Shown here: piece by piece, positions 44,165-53,195 of the stretch
Layout: each line of letters opens with the position of its first letter
How positions within the stretch are numbered: the stretch's first letter is position 1
Origin: Bacillota bacterium
GTDB taxonomy: Bacteria > Bacillota > Clostridia > Peptostreptococcales > Anaerovoracaceae
Assembly: GCA_030526355.1 (NCBI GenBank)
Contig: JAUNDC010000013.1
Coordinates: 1-64,000 of the forward strand
DNA: 64,000 nt
Direction: 5' to 3'
Notes under the pieces: generated by a model
What the model saw: the letters and a program-made list of their open reading frames with translations, nothing else
What the model was told of the DNA's origin: nothing
Database searches by the model: none
Program-made: the position numbers and the translations under genes

Positions 44165-44747
44165 TGGGTTCCTTTCTTTCAGGCTTTGGTTTTATATTAT
44201 ATTCGTTCATTGCCCGGTCTATTCCCTTTTGGAGTATGCATGCAGCTGCGTCCGCCGCTTTATCGACAGCCTCAGCAAGAATATCATTTTCTCCGGTTCC
44301 TATTCTGCCTGTTACAAAATCCTTCCAGTCCAGTCCTCCACTGCTGCCGATGCCTACCCTTATTCTCGGAAAGTTCTCCGACTGCAGCTGCTGTACAACG
44401 GATTTCATCCCGTTATGGCTGCCTGCGCTGCCTTTTTTTCTTATACGCAGCGAGCCTGCAGCCAGATCGAAATCATCATAAATTACAATCAAGTTTTCAA
44501 TATCTATATTGTAATAGCTGACAATTTCACGAAGAGAATCTCCACTCAGATTCATATATGTCTGTGGTTTTACCAGAAGAACTTTCCGGCCGGAGATGAT
44601 ACCATCCCCGACCAGAGCCTTATGCTTTAATTTATTTATTTTTATGTCGTATTTTTCTGCAAGCTTATCCACTGCCAGAAATCCCATATTGTGTCTTGTG
44701 TTTTCATATTTTCTGCCGGGATTCCCCAGTCCTGCAATTACAAACAT
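44142..44747 (-). CDS. pth: Peptidyl-tRNA hydrolase
   Basis: 201 residues. It recycles peptidyl-tRNA dropped from ribosomes. G-L-G-N-P-G-R-K-Y at the start and N-T-R-H-N-M-G-F with the catalytic His (near 20), then D-D-F-D-L and K-G-S-A-G-S-H-N-G. Its position prs-pth-mfd is the old Firmicutes order. The tail of about 20 residues (K-P-K-P-E-R-K-E-P) is extra and overlaps mfd. Confidence 0.96.
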   Translation of the reverse strand: MFVIAGLGNPGRKYENTRHNMGFLAVDKLAEKYDIKINKLKHKALVGDGIISGRKVLLVKPQTYMNLSGDSLREIVSYYNIDIENLIVIYDDFDLAAGSLRIRKKGSAGSHNGMKSVVQQLQSENFPRIRVGIGSSGGLDWKDFVTGRIGTGENDILAEAVDKAADAAACILQKGIDRAMNEYNIKPKPERKEPSDEKRND

Positions 44748-44782
44748 ATATGTTTACCTTTCTTTGTTTATCCTCACGAGCA

Positions 44783-45733
44783 TTATTCGAAAAGTGTGCT
44801 GATTGAACCATTGGTGAATACTCTTGTCATCGCTTCCGCAAAGAGAGGTGCAACAGAAAGAAGAGTCATTTTTTCTATTTTCTTTTCTTCCGGAAGAGGT
44901 ATTGTATTAAGCAGAACCAGTTCTTCAATAGCTGAAGCTTCGATTCTCTCAATTGCAGGTCCTGACAGAACTGCATGAGTTGCACAGGCATTTACGCTTA
45001 ACGCGCCTAAATCCTTAAGTGCATTAGCTGCGTTTGTAATAGTCCCTGCTGTATCAATCATATCATCCATCAGAATGCAGTTTTTACCTTCTATATCACC
45101 TATAATATTCATTATTTCGCTTTTGTTAGGTTCAGGTCTTCTCTTGTCAACTATCGCGATAGGGCAGTTGAGAATCTGAGCCATATTTCTTGCTCTAGGA
45201 ACGCTTCCGTGGTCAGGAGATACCACTACTACATTTTCCATATTCTTTTCTGCAAAATATTTAGCCAGAATAGGCATTCCGATCAGGTGATCCACAGGAA
45301 TATCAAAGTATCCCTGGATTTGTGCTGCATGAAGATCCATTGTAAGCACTCTGTCAGCGCCTGCAGCAACCAGCATATCAGCTACCAGCTTGGCTGTAAT
45401 CGGATCTCTGGCCTTGGCCTTTCTGTCCTGTCTGGCATATCCGTAATAAGGAATAACAGCATTGATTCTGCCTGCTGATGCTCTCTTCATGGCATCTATC
45501 ATTATAAGGAGCTCCATCAGATTATCATTTACGGGGTCACAGGTTGACTGCACTATATAGCAATCCATGCCTCTAACTGTTTCCCAAAGGTTCACAGAAA
45601 TTTCCCCATCGCTGAATTTGGTTACAGTGGCTCTTCCCAAAGGTTTACCCATTATGGATGCGATCTCCTCGGCAAGCTCCAGATGTGAATTGCCCGTAAA
45701 TACCTTGAAATTCGAAAATGCACTGTTTTTCAT
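44783..45733 (-). CDS. prs: Ribose-phosphate pyrophosphokinase (PRPP synthase)
   Basis: 316 residues. It makes PRPP from ribose 5-phosphate and [19 protein letters not shown], the flexible K-R-R-P-E loop and the PRPP-binding [11 protein letters not shown] are intact. It lies between the half-length glmU gene and pth. Confidence 0.97.
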   Translation of the reverse strand: MKNSAFSNFKVFTGNSHLELAEEIASIMGKPLGRATVTKFSDGEISVNLWETVRGMDCYIVQSTCDPVNDNLMELLIMIDAMKRASAGRINAVIPYYGYARQDRKAKARDPITAKLVADMLVAAGADRVLTMDLHAAQIQGYFDIPVDHLIGMPILAKYFAEKNMENVVVVSPDHGSVPRARNMAQILNCPIAIVDKRRPEPNKSEIMNIIGDIEGKNCILMDDMIDTAGTITNAANALKDLGALSVNACATHAVLSGPAIERIEASAIEELVLLNTIPLPEEKKIEKMTLLSVAPLFAEAMTRVFTNGSISTLFE

Positions 45734-45790
45734 ACGTTTCTCCTACCTCTTCTTTCTCTTTTCTCTTAATGAATATGGTTTATGCTTTGC

Positions 45791-46483
45791 TTATTTCTTT
45801 AAGATGCCTCTTTTTTCCACCCAGCCTTCGAGGGATTTTCCTCTGGCTCTCGCTATATAAAGGGCACCATCAGGTACATCATCCGTTATCGTGCTCCCTG
45901 CAGCAACATATGCCTCTTTTCCGATATGCACCGGGGATACAAGATTTGAATTGCAGCCGATAAAAGCACCGTCTTCAACTACCGAACGATACTTTTTGCT
46001 GCCATCATAGTTTACAAAAACAACACCGCAGCCCAGATTTACTCTTTCTCCCACATCGGAATCTCCGATATATGTCAGATGTGAAGCCTTGGCTCCATCC
46101 CCAAGAGTGGAGTTCTTGATTTCCACGAAATCTCCCACCTTGCATCCCTTTCCGACATTGCTTCCCGGTCTGAGATATGCGAACGGACCAATTGTCGTAC
46201 CGCTGCCAACCTTGCTTTCAAGAATAACAGAGCTCTGAACAGTGACACCATCACCTATCTCTGCATCCTTTATCCTGGTATTCTGACCTATTGTGCAGTT
46301 TTCTCCTATAGTTACATTGCCTTCAATAACTGCGCATGGATATATCGTGGTGCCTTTGCCTATTGTGACACCCTCATCTATATACGCCATCCTGATATCA
46401 ATAAAGTTTACCCCTGCCTCCATATAGGCAAGATTTCTTTCGATTCGCTTTTTTTCCAAAGCTTCATATTCTTTAATATCCAT
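45791..46483 (-). CDS. GlmU acetyltransferase half only (left-handed beta-helix)
   Basis: 230 residues that correspond to the C-terminal half of GlmU: a short helical lead (R-N-L-A-Y-M-E-A-G-V-N-F-I-D) and then hexapeptide repeats with the GlmU acetyltransferase marks R-P-G-S, K-N-S-T-L-G-D-G-A-K-A-S-H-L-T-Y-I-G-D-S-D-V-G, N-Y-D-G-S-K-K and A-A-G-S-T-I-T. This half acetylates glucosamine 1-phosphate. The N-terminal N-acetylglucosamine-1-phosphate uridylyltransferase is absent, and there is no room for it between this start and murC, so it must be encoded elsewhere. The position (next to prs) is that of full-length glmU in Firmicutes. Confidence 0.85.
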   Translation of the reverse strand: MDIKEYEALEKKRIERNLAYMEAGVNFIDIRMAYIDEGVTIGKGTTIYPCAVIEGNVTIGENCTIGQNTRIKDAEIGDGVTVQSSVILESKVGSGTTIGPFAYLRPGSNVGKGCKVGDFVEIKNSTLGDGAKASHLTYIGDSDVGERVNLGCGVVFVNYDGSKKYRSVVEDGAFIGCNSNLVSPVHIGKEAYVAAGSTITDDVPDGALYIARARGKSLEGWVEKRGILKK

Positions 46484-46492
46484 TCTTCTCTC

Positions 46493-47881
46493 CTAAAACT
46501 TCCTGTCTTTTGACAGTATCATCTCCCCGACCTTGTAAATATCTCCGGCTCCCATGGTAAGCACCAGATCACCCTCTTCAGCATTGTTATATACGAAGCT
46601 TGCTATCTCATCAAAATCCTCAAAGTAATACACTTCTTTTGAAGGCTCAGCTTCCTTGATTCTGTTCACAAGAGTTTTTGAGCTTATCTTGTATATGTTC
46701 TTTTCTCTTGCAGCATATATTTCAGCCAGCACCACCTTATCAGCATCTCCGAATGCCGTGGCAAAGTCATCAAGCAACGCCAGTGTTCTGGTGTAGGTAT
46801 GTGGCTGGAAAAGGCACCAGAGCTTTTTGTGCTTCATATTCCTCACCGCTGCAAGGGTTGCCTTTATCTCTGTTGGATGATGCGCATAATCATCTATTAT
46901 TTTGATGCCGCTGCCTGTTATCCCCAGAACATCAAAACGACGCTGTGTTCCGGTGAACTTTTCGAGAGTATTTACTATGTCATCAGCTTCTACGCCCAGT
47001 ATATGGCAGCATGCAACAGCTGAAAGTGCATTCAGTATATTATGCTCTCCAGGTACCGAAAGCTCTATTTCACATAACACATTACCGCCGTGCATCACCT
47101 TGAATCGCGGCATTCCTTCACTGTCGAAGCTTATATCAGCTGCACTGTAATCACAGCCCTCGTTCATTCCGAAGGTTATAGTATTAGGCCTGTCCTTTAT
47201 CACGCTTTTGACAAACGGATTTGCATCATATGCTATTACCGTTCCGTCCTCAGGTACCAGACCGGCAAATTTATCGAATGAGCTGGCTATATGCTCAACA
47301 TCCTTGAAATAGTCCAGATGATCTGAATCTATGTTAAGTATAATTTCTATCTTTGGTTTAAGGCTCAAAAAGCTATCCATATATTCACAGGCTTCAGTAA
47401 CAAAATACTCATTTGATCCAACATATACATTGCCTTTAATTTCAGACAAATTTCCTCCCACAAGTATAGTCGGCTCCTTACCTGCATTCTTGAGAATCAA
47501 AGAAACCATAGAGGTTGTTGTAGTTTTACCGTGAGTTCCTGAAATCGCAATACTGTTTTCGTACTCATCCATCAGCGCACCCAGCGCCTGAGCCCTTGTT
47601 ATCGCCGGTATTCCCAGCTCTTCGGCTCTGGCAAGCTCCGGATTGTCTCTTCCAACCGCAGCCGAATAAATAATAAGGTCGGTATTTTCTACGTTTTTCG
47701 CTCTATGGCCTAAATATATCATCGCTCCGTCGTTGCAGAGCCGTTCTGTTATCTCGCTTTCTCTCATGTCAGAGCCTGACACCTGATATCCCCTTGACAG
47801 CAGAATTTCCGCTATTGCAGATAATCCTATGCCTCCTATTCCAATACAGTGAATCCTTTTAAAATCGGACAAATTGATCAT
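46493..47881 (-). CDS. murC: UDP-N-acetylmuramate--L-alanine ligase
   Basis: 462 residues. First amino acid addition in peptidoglycan precursor synthesis. N-terminal C-I-G-I-G-G-I-G-L-S-A-I-A, ATP loop S-G-T-H-G-K-T-T-T-T-S and D-D-Y-A-H-H-P-T-E-I are all MurC. The start has a GGAGG upstream and its own promoter. It ends 9 bases before the glmU-like gene. Confidence 0.97.
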   Translation of the reverse strand: MINLSDFKRIHCIGIGGIGLSAIAEILLSRGYQVSGSDMRESEITERLCNDGAMIYLGHRAKNVENTDLIIYSAAVGRDNPELARAEELGIPAITRAQALGALMDEYENSIAISGTHGKTTTTSMVSLILKNAGKEPTILVGGNLSEIKGNVYVGSNEYFVTEACEYMDSFLSLKPKIEIILNIDSDHLDYFKDVEHIASSFDKFAGLVPEDGTVIAYDANPFVKSVIKDRPNTITFGMNEGCDYSAADISFDSEGMPRFKVMHGGNVLCEIELSVPGEHNILNALSAVACCHILGVEADDIVNTLEKFTGTQRRFDVLGITGSGIKIIDDYAHHPTEIKATLAAVRNMKHKKLWCLFQPHTYTRTLALLDDFATAFGDADKVVLAEIYAAREKNIYKISSKTLVNRIKEAEPSKEVYYFEDFDEIASFVYNNAEEGDLVLTMGAGDIYKVGEMILSKDRKF

Positions 47882-47910
47882 TGACCTGCCTCCTATTTAT
47901 GACTAAAACG

Positions 47911-47916
47911 ATTATA
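47911..47916 (-). promoter_or_regulatory. Extended -10 promoter of the murC operon
   Basis: TGG-TATAAT on the minus strand, about 30 bases before murC; no good -35 hexamer, which fits an extended -10 promoter. Confidence 0.5.
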
Positions 47917-47983
47917 CCATATTTAAATTTATTTTTGCGTCCTATTTATAAAAAAATCAATTTCTTTATGCCTTATGGCTGTA

Positions 47984-48012
47984 TTGACAAAAAATGCCGG
48001 TAATATTATTAT
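47984..48012 (+). promoter_or_regulatory. Promoter of purR
   Basis: TTGACA (47984-47989), 17 bases, TATTAT (48007-48012). Confidence 0.7.
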
Positions 48013-48055
48013 TATCCAATAAATATTGCACATCTCATCTTATACGGAGGGTCTA

Positions 48056-48865
48056 ATGAAAAGAAGCCACAGAGTCGGCGCTATATGTCAGATTCTTACA
48101 GAATCGCCGGCGAAAATATTTACACTTAACTATTTCTGCGATATATTTTCCGTATCAAAATCAACCGTAAGCGAGGACATGGCTGCGGCCAGGGCTGCTG
48201 TCGAGGCAGCTGGATACGGATATATCGAAACTATACAGGGCGCTTCCGGCGGGGTAAAATATGTTCCTGCAATATCGCCTGAAAAAGCAAAACAGGTGCA
48301 GGACAATCTCTGTCGGCTGCTCAAAGAGGAAAGCAGAATTCTCGGCGGTGGTTTCCTTTATACCTCGGATATTATGTATAATCCTGAAATCGTTAAGGGC
48401 ATGGCACGTATTTTTGCTCGAAAATTCATCAATTCCAATGCGGATTATGTGGCTACTATTGAAACAAAAGGAATTCCTGTCGCTTTCATGACTGCGCACT
48501 TCCTTAATCTTCCCGTTATTGTTATCCGCCGTGAAACAAAAATATCCGAAGGAGCAACAGTAAGCATAAATTATTTTCCCGGTTCTTCAGAGAGACTCCA
48601 GAAAATGTCCATATCGAAGCGTGCAGCCGAACCTGGTTCAAAAGTACTTATCATAGATGACTTCATGCGTGGCGGCGGCAGCATCAAGGGTATTGTTGAA
48701 ATATTTTCCGAAGTTGACATCGAAGTGGTTGGAACAGGTGTAGCCATCGCAAATATCGAGCCTGAGAGAAAAAAAGTCAGTGATTATTTCCCTATCGTAC
48801 ATCTTGGTAAAGTGGACGAAACAAACAAGACTGTTGAGGTTATACCGAATTTTCAGATTTTTTAA
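48056..48865 (+). CDS. purR: PurR-type purine operon repressor (PRPP-binding)
   Basis: 269 residues of the Bacillus-type PurR, not the LacI type. An N-terminal winged helix (R-S-H-R-V-G-A-I-C-Q-I-L ... F-S-V-S-K-S-T-V-S-E-D) is joined to a phosphoribosyltransferase-like domain with the PRPP motif V-L-I-I-D-D-F-M-R-G-G-G-S. PRPP, made by the nearby prs gene, is the inducer. CGGAGGG before the ATG at 48056 decides the start. Followed by spoVG, as in Bacillus. Confidence 0.95.
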   Translation: MKRSHRVGAICQILTESPAKIFTLNYFCDIFSVSKSTVSEDMAAARAAVEAAGYGYIETIQGASGGVKYVPAISPEKAKQVQDNLCRLLKEESRILGGGFLYTSDIMYNPEIVKGMARIFARKFINSNADYVATIETKGIPVAFMTAHFLNLPVIVIRRETKISEGATVSINYFPGSSERLQKMSISKRAAEPGSKVLIIDDFMRGGGSIKGIVEIFSEVDIEVVGTGVAIANIEPERKKVSDYFPIVHLGKVDETNKTVEVIPNFQIF

Positions 48866-48872
48866 AATTTAC

Positions 48873-48901
48873 TTGTTAATCGATAAATTCTGTATTATAA
48901 T
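48873..48901 (+). promoter_or_regulatory. Promoter of spoVG
   Basis: TTGTTA (48873-48878), 17 bases, TATAAT (48896-48901). Confidence 0.7.
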
Positions 48902-48948
48902 GTTTGTAATTACTATGAAGCAACGCGGCACGAAAGGCGGTACTACCA

Positions 48949-49245
48949 ATGAATATTACTGATGTAAGAATTCGCAAAGTTAACGATGAAGGAAAGATGA
49001 AAGCTGTCGTTTCAATTACATTCGATGACGAATTCGTTGTACACGACATTAAAATCATTGAAGGTCAGAATGGACTGTTCATCGCAATGCCTAGCAGAAA
49101 AATGGGCGAAGGTGACTTTAGAGATATTGCTCATCCATTATTATCAGAAACAAGGAATAAAATACGTGATGCTATTTTCGAAGAATATGAAAAGGTTCTT
49201 GCACAGAAAACAGCAGAAGCAGAAAATGCTTCCACAGAAGCATAG
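48949..49245 (+). CDS. spoVG: SpoVG-family RNA/DNA-binding regulator
   Basis: 98 residues. [10 protein letters not shown], the [11 protein letters not shown] loop and [10 protein letters not shown] are the family core. SpoVG affects septation, sporulation and virulence in Firmicutes; its presence does not by itself show that this organism sporulates. A strong terminator follows. Confidence 0.96.
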   Translation: MNITDVRIRKVNDEGKMKAVVSITFDDEFVVHDIKIIEGQNGLFIAMPSRKMGEGDFRDIAHPLLSETRNKIRDAIFEEYEKVLAQKTAEAENASTEA

Positions 49246-49264
49246 AAACATAATAGGCGTATAC

Positions 49265-49293
49265 AAAACCCCGATATCGCTATCGGGGTTTTT
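49265..49293. terminator. Terminator after spoVG
   Basis: Arms AAAACCCCGATA and TATCGGGGTTTT with a TCGC loop and T tract. Confidence 0.9.
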
Positions 49294-49347
49294 GGTTGAG
49301 ATCTTTACTACAGAATATTATTTATCAAATATTATCTGACAGCATTA

Positions 49348-50772
49348 TTATTCCACTGCCATAACTCTAATTAAATTGGTAGTTCCTGCCACCTGCAGAG
49401 GCATGCCCGCACTAAGGACAATACAGTCCCCCTTTTTCACGAAATTCATTCGCTGAGCTCCTGCAACAGCTTCATCCATCAGATCGTTCCAGTTGCTGCT
49501 GTATTCCGTAAGCACAGGATATACACCTCTTGTCAAGGCCTGCTGATGATAGGTTTTCAGATTAGGCGTCGCTGCTATCACCGGTGCTGACGGTTTGTAT
49601 TTAGCCATTTTCTCTGCCGTATATCCGGATGTTGTAACCGCTATTATCGCACCTGCCCTGATATCACGTGCTGTGGTGCACGCTGCATGCCCCATGGCAT
49701 TGGATACGTCACTTTCATCTGATTCTATCTCAAGGAATCTGTACTGGTTAACTTCTTCTGCATCCAGTTCCGCCTGGCTTACTATCTTTGACATAACCTT
49801 TACAGTTTCAACAGGATAACTTCCTGCAGCACTTTCTCCTGAAAGCATCACTGCTGATGTCCCGTCAAAAACTGCATTGGCAACATCTGTTATTTCAGCC
49901 CTTGTTGGAGCCGGATTTGACGTCATAGATTCCAGCATCTGCGTTGCTGTAATAACAGTTTTCCCTGCCCTGCAGCATTCTTTTATTAGCTTTTTCTGCA
50001 GTCCTGGAAGCTTTTCAAAATCAACTTCAACACCCATATCTCCTCTAGCTATCATGATACCGTCTGACAATTCAAGAATATCAGTGAAGTTCTCGATTCC
50101 TTCCACATTTTCTATCTTTGAAATGATTCGGATATCACTTCCGCCATTGTCATCAAGCAATGCTCTGAGCTGCCTTACATCGTCGCCGCTTCTCACAAAG
50201 GACGCCGCAACATAGTCAACATTCATTTCAATACCAAATAATATGTCCCGCCTGTCAGCCTCACTTATATATTCAAGATCCAATGATTTACCCGGGATAT
50301 TGACACCCTTTCTGCTGCTTACTTTTCCTCCTGATACGACCTTGCAGACAACTTCTGTTTCAGTAGTTTCAACCACTTTAAGCCGAATCTTCCCATCATC
50401 GATCAATATCATTGTTCCTGCTTCCACCTGTGCAGGCAATGCACTGTATGTTGTGCTCACCATCTCTGCATTTCCCGGGTAATCTCCGGATGTCAGCACG
50501 AATGTGCTTCCTTCCAGCAGCAGTTCGCTTCCGTTTTCAAAATCCTTCAATCTGATTTCAGGGCCTTTAGTATCCAGAAGCACTGCAGCAGGTATATCCA
50601 GCTCGTCCCTCACCTTCCTGAAGGTATCTATCGTCTTTTTATGCTCCTCATGTGTTCCATGTGAGAAATTAAGCCTAGCAACATTCATTCCCGCTCTCAG
50701 CATATCAGATATTATGCTTTCCTCTCTGCTGGCAGGCCCCAGTGTACATACAATTTTTGTTTTCTTTAACAT
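49348..50772 (-). CDS. pyk: Pyruvate kinase
   Basis: 474 residues. Last ATP-forming step of glycolysis. K-T-K-I-V-C-T-L-G-P-A-S, M-N-V-A-R-L-N-F-S-H-G, D-T-K-G-P-E-I-R and M-I-A-R-G-D-M-G-V-E are canonical. The extra C-terminal PEP-utiliser domain of Bacillus enzymes is absent. AGGAGGT before the ATG at 50772 sets the start; the frame is open for 30 more codons without a site. Confidence 0.96.
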   Translation of the reverse strand: MLKKTKIVCTLGPASREESIISDMLRAGMNVARLNFSHGTHEEHKKTIDTFRKVRDELDIPAAVLLDTKGPEIRLKDFENGSELLLEGSTFVLTSGDYPGNAEMVSTTYSALPAQVEAGTMILIDDGKIRLKVVETTETEVVCKVVSGGKVSSRKGVNIPGKSLDLEYISEADRRDILFGIEMNVDYVAASFVRSGDDVRQLRALLDDNGGSDIRIISKIENVEGIENFTDILELSDGIMIARGDMGVEVDFEKLPGLQKKLIKECCRAGKTVITATQMLESMTSNPAPTRAEITDVANAVFDGTSAVMLSGESAAGSYPVETVKVMSKIVSQAELDAEEVNQYRFLEIESDESDVSNAMGHAACTTARDIRAGAIIAVTTSGYTAEKMAKYKPSAPVIAATPNLKTYHQQALTRGVYPVLTEYSSNWNDLMDEAVAGAQRMNFVKKGDCIVLSAGMPLQVAGTTNLIRVMAVE

Positions 50773-50904
50773 TTCTGTACCTCCTGAACTATTAATACAT
50801 TTACATCGGCATAGGGTAGCATACGGAATAATCTCATTAAACCTTGATTTTCCAATGATCAAAGGCTTTTTTTAATATATGTAATCCCAAAACGATTCCA
50901 ATTA

Positions 50905-51564
50905 TCAATTAATATATTCTATCAAATGTGGGTACCTGTCTTTATTATCTTTTATATAATTCCTTTTGAAAGCTGCAAACGAAGATTCGCGTCTCAATAA
51001 TGCTCTTAATTTCCTTAAAACCACTTTAGAATCTGGTTTTTGTTTCAACTCCTCAAGATTGTCATACAACTTATTCATCTCTTTATTCAGCTCTTGAAAA
51101 CGCATGTTGCTTTTATATACTCGCATACCTGTATTCTTCAAGCTAAACACTTCATTTACCAATGTCGCTGTAAGCACCGCTTCCTTATTGTCAGGATTAT
51201 TTGCATGCACATCAATCTCCTCGTTTATCAGCCGAAAGCTAATGAACTCTTCTGGATCTTTCTTGCAACAGTCAATTACTCCTTCATCATATTTTTGTTG
51301 ATTTTTCACACTATTACAATGTCCACATACCCAGAACAAATTATTCCAATCAAATTTTCTATCTGAATATTTCCCATCTTTATGAGGCAATAAATGTTCG
51401 ACCACCGGATCCTGCAATCCTTTCATTTCACATATGTAGCATTTATCATGTGCATCTTCTCTCAATTGCTTTACAACATCCGGTTTATCATATTTACCAG
51501 ATAACTTCTTAGCTTCTGCTTCCAAAGATGCCGGAGCCGGAAATGTACGTTCTATTTTAACCAT
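50905..51564 (-). CDS. HNH endonuclease, PtuB-like (Septu-type defence)
   Basis: 219 residues. The HNH fold is near residues 40-90: zinc ligands C42-Y-I-C45 and C80-G-H-C83, and V-E-H-L-L-P-H...D-W-N-N-L with the catalytic His57 and Asn74. The stretch D-P-E-E-F-I-S-F after it resembles the segment after the HNH in PtuB and retron-associated HNH proteins. The ATG overlaps the ATPase stop by one base (TAATG). In Septu systems this nuclease works with the ATPase PtuA against phage. The assignment rests on architecture and is not tested. Confidence 0.75.
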   Translation of the reverse strand: MVKIERTFPAPASLEAEAKKLSGKYDKPDVVKQLREDAHDKCYICEMKGLQDPVVEHLLPHKDGKYSDRKFDWNNLFWVCGHCNSVKNQQKYDEGVIDCCKKDPEEFISFRLINEEIDVHANNPDNKEAVLTATLVNEVFSLKNTGMRVYKSNMRFQELNKEMNKLYDNLEELKQKPDSKVVLRKLRALLRRESSFAAFKRNYIKDNKDRYPHLIEYIN

Positions 51565-52811
51565 TATATATCCTCTCTGTTTTCAAATTCTGTTTTCAGT
51601 CTCTGGTATTCAGTTGTGATATTTAATGCTAGGTAATCTGGTATTTCATTTAAAAACACTTCCAGATCTGCTATTTCTTCAAAGTCGTCATCTGTCAGAT
51701 CCTGCTTTATTACTAGCTCTTTATATCTGTTATATTTTTTCTTAAGTAGATTTGACATGGAATCCGCTTTAAAATATCCCTCAACAATGCCCTCATACGG
51801 GACATTTGATAGCCCGTCTTTAACAATAATATTATTTTCCAAATCATAAATCACTACATTATCCAGACTATTAAGAATAAAAGGCGAATGTGTTGAAACT
51901 ATAAACTGAATATTAGGGAAAACAGATGTCAATAGTTCCAAAATATTTCTTTGTAATTCAAGATGTAAATGTGTTTCAATTTCATCAATTAATACTATCC
52001 CTGGTATATTAAAATCAAACGATTTATTCGTAGCTTTTTCCATTCTTACTATAATATCTAAGACGATATCTAAGACTGCAGCAAATCCACTCGAAAGTGT
52101 ATTAAAATCAAAAATCTCTCTATTTTTCTCTTTTATATAAAACTGGAATGCATCTTCTTCAAAAATCAATTCTAATGACTCATCATCAAAAATTCTTCTT
52201 AATAACTCCTGAAATTTAATAAACCATTTATTAATACTTTCCGCCTTTTGAATATTACCATTACTTCTTGAAAAAACTTCTGTAACCTTCAAGTCAAGTA
52301 AATATTTAACAAATACCTGACGTGGTTCTTCATTTATAGAATACTTTTCTTTTAGATTGACTTTTTCAACATGTTCCGGTATATCTGCTTCAAAAATTCG
52401 ATCTGCCTTATAATAAGCCAATATAAACTGACCTTCTTCAAAACAATAACGTATTATGTCTGCAGGTTCATTAAACTCTACACTTATCCCACTTTTTATT
52501 ATTTTTTGATTATTTCCATATCTTGTGAGGTTCTTTTCTTCTGCAATTAATGAATTTCCAACATCATGGTGTCTAAACCTTTCCAATGAAGATTTATACA
52601 CTTGCAGACGCGTCTGTGTTTTATCCGCTCTGTTTGATATAGTGAGCAAATCGAGATAATACGATAAAGCATCCAAAACACTTGTTTTGCCACTTCCATT
52701 TTTGCCTGTAAAAATCAAATGTTTTGCTTCTTCTTTAGACAACGTAATATCAATATTCCTTAAATGTCTTACTTTTTCAATTTTTATATTTGAAACAAAA
52801 ATTTTTTTCAT
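51564..52811 (-). CDS. AAA ATPase, PtuA-like (Septu-type defence)
   Basis: 415 residues. Walker A G-K-N-G-S-G-K-T (36-43), a long middle helical region, the L-S-S-G-F ABC-like signature, Walker B I-V-L-I-D-E-I-E-T-H-L-H and the H-loop S-T-H-S-P-F-I. This is the SMC/OLD-like AAA_15/21 type used in anti-phage systems. No TOPRIM nuclease domain is attached, so it is not OLD; the nuclease is the adjacent HNH gene. A+T content is clearly above that of the flanking housekeeping genes, which suggests acquisition. AAAAGGAG lies before the ATG. Confidence 0.8.
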   Translation of the reverse strand: MKKIFVSNIKIEKVRHLRNIDITLSKEEAKHLIFTGKNGSGKTSVLDALSYYLDLLTISNRADKTQTRLQVYKSSLERFRHHDVGNSLIAEEKNLTRYGNNQKIIKSGISVEFNEPADIIRYCFEEGQFILAYYKADRIFEADIPEHVEKVNLKEKYSINEEPRQVFVKYLLDLKVTEVFSRSNGNIQKAESINKWFIKFQELLRRIFDDESLELIFEEDAFQFYIKEKNREIFDFNTLSSGFAAVLDIVLDIIVRMEKATNKSFDFNIPGIVLIDEIETHLHLELQRNILELLTSVFPNIQFIVSTHSPFILNSLDNVVIYDLENNIIVKDGLSNVPYEGIVEGYFKADSMSNLLKKKYNRYKELVIKQDLTDDDFEEIADLEVFLNEIPDYLALNITTEYQRLKTEFENREDI

Positions 52812-52854
52812 TCCGCGTCAATCTCCTTTTCACAATCTAAAGGCTCTTTTAAAT

Positions 52855-52860
52855 ATTATA
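52855..52860 (-). promoter_or_regulatory. -10 element of the Septu-like pair
   Basis: TATAAT on the minus strand 44 bases before the ATPase start, with a TTTAAA -35 candidate at 17-base spacing. Confidence 0.4.
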
Positions 52861-52905
52861 CTGCATTAACCCATTTCTTTAAACATCATTTTTATATTGA
52901 ATTAT

Positions 52906-53193
52906 TTAATCATCTATGCAATATAAATTATCATCTGTTCTCTTTCCATTAACTGTTTTATAAGCTCTCACTTTGACAGCATATTTGCTTCCGCAACTGA
53001 GGCCTGTGATTGTCTTGGTAGTTGAAGATGTTACTGATGCATTTTTCCATGAACCTGAACCGACCTTTTTATAAGCTACCTGATAGCCTGCCGATCCGCT
53101 CACGCGACTGTATTTTACTGTAATATTCCTTTTAGTCGCACATTTCTTACATGCGGTTTTCTTCTTTTTCTTTGCTTTGGAAAATGCAACCAC
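52906..53193 (-). pseudogene. Fibronectin type III-like domain remnant
   Basis: 95 codons from a GTG that directly abuts the stop of the preceding gene. K-K-x-I-T-V-K-Y-S-R-V-S-G-S-A-G-Y-Q-V-A-Y and T-I-T-G-L-S-C-G-S-K-Y-A-V-K-V-R-A-Y-K are the last Fn3-like repeat seen at the end of clostridial surface proteins. There is no signal peptide, and no ribosome site. It is probably the C-terminal end of a lost surface protein, though a translationally coupled small protein cannot be excluded. Confidence 0.5.
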
Positions 53194-53195
53194 AT

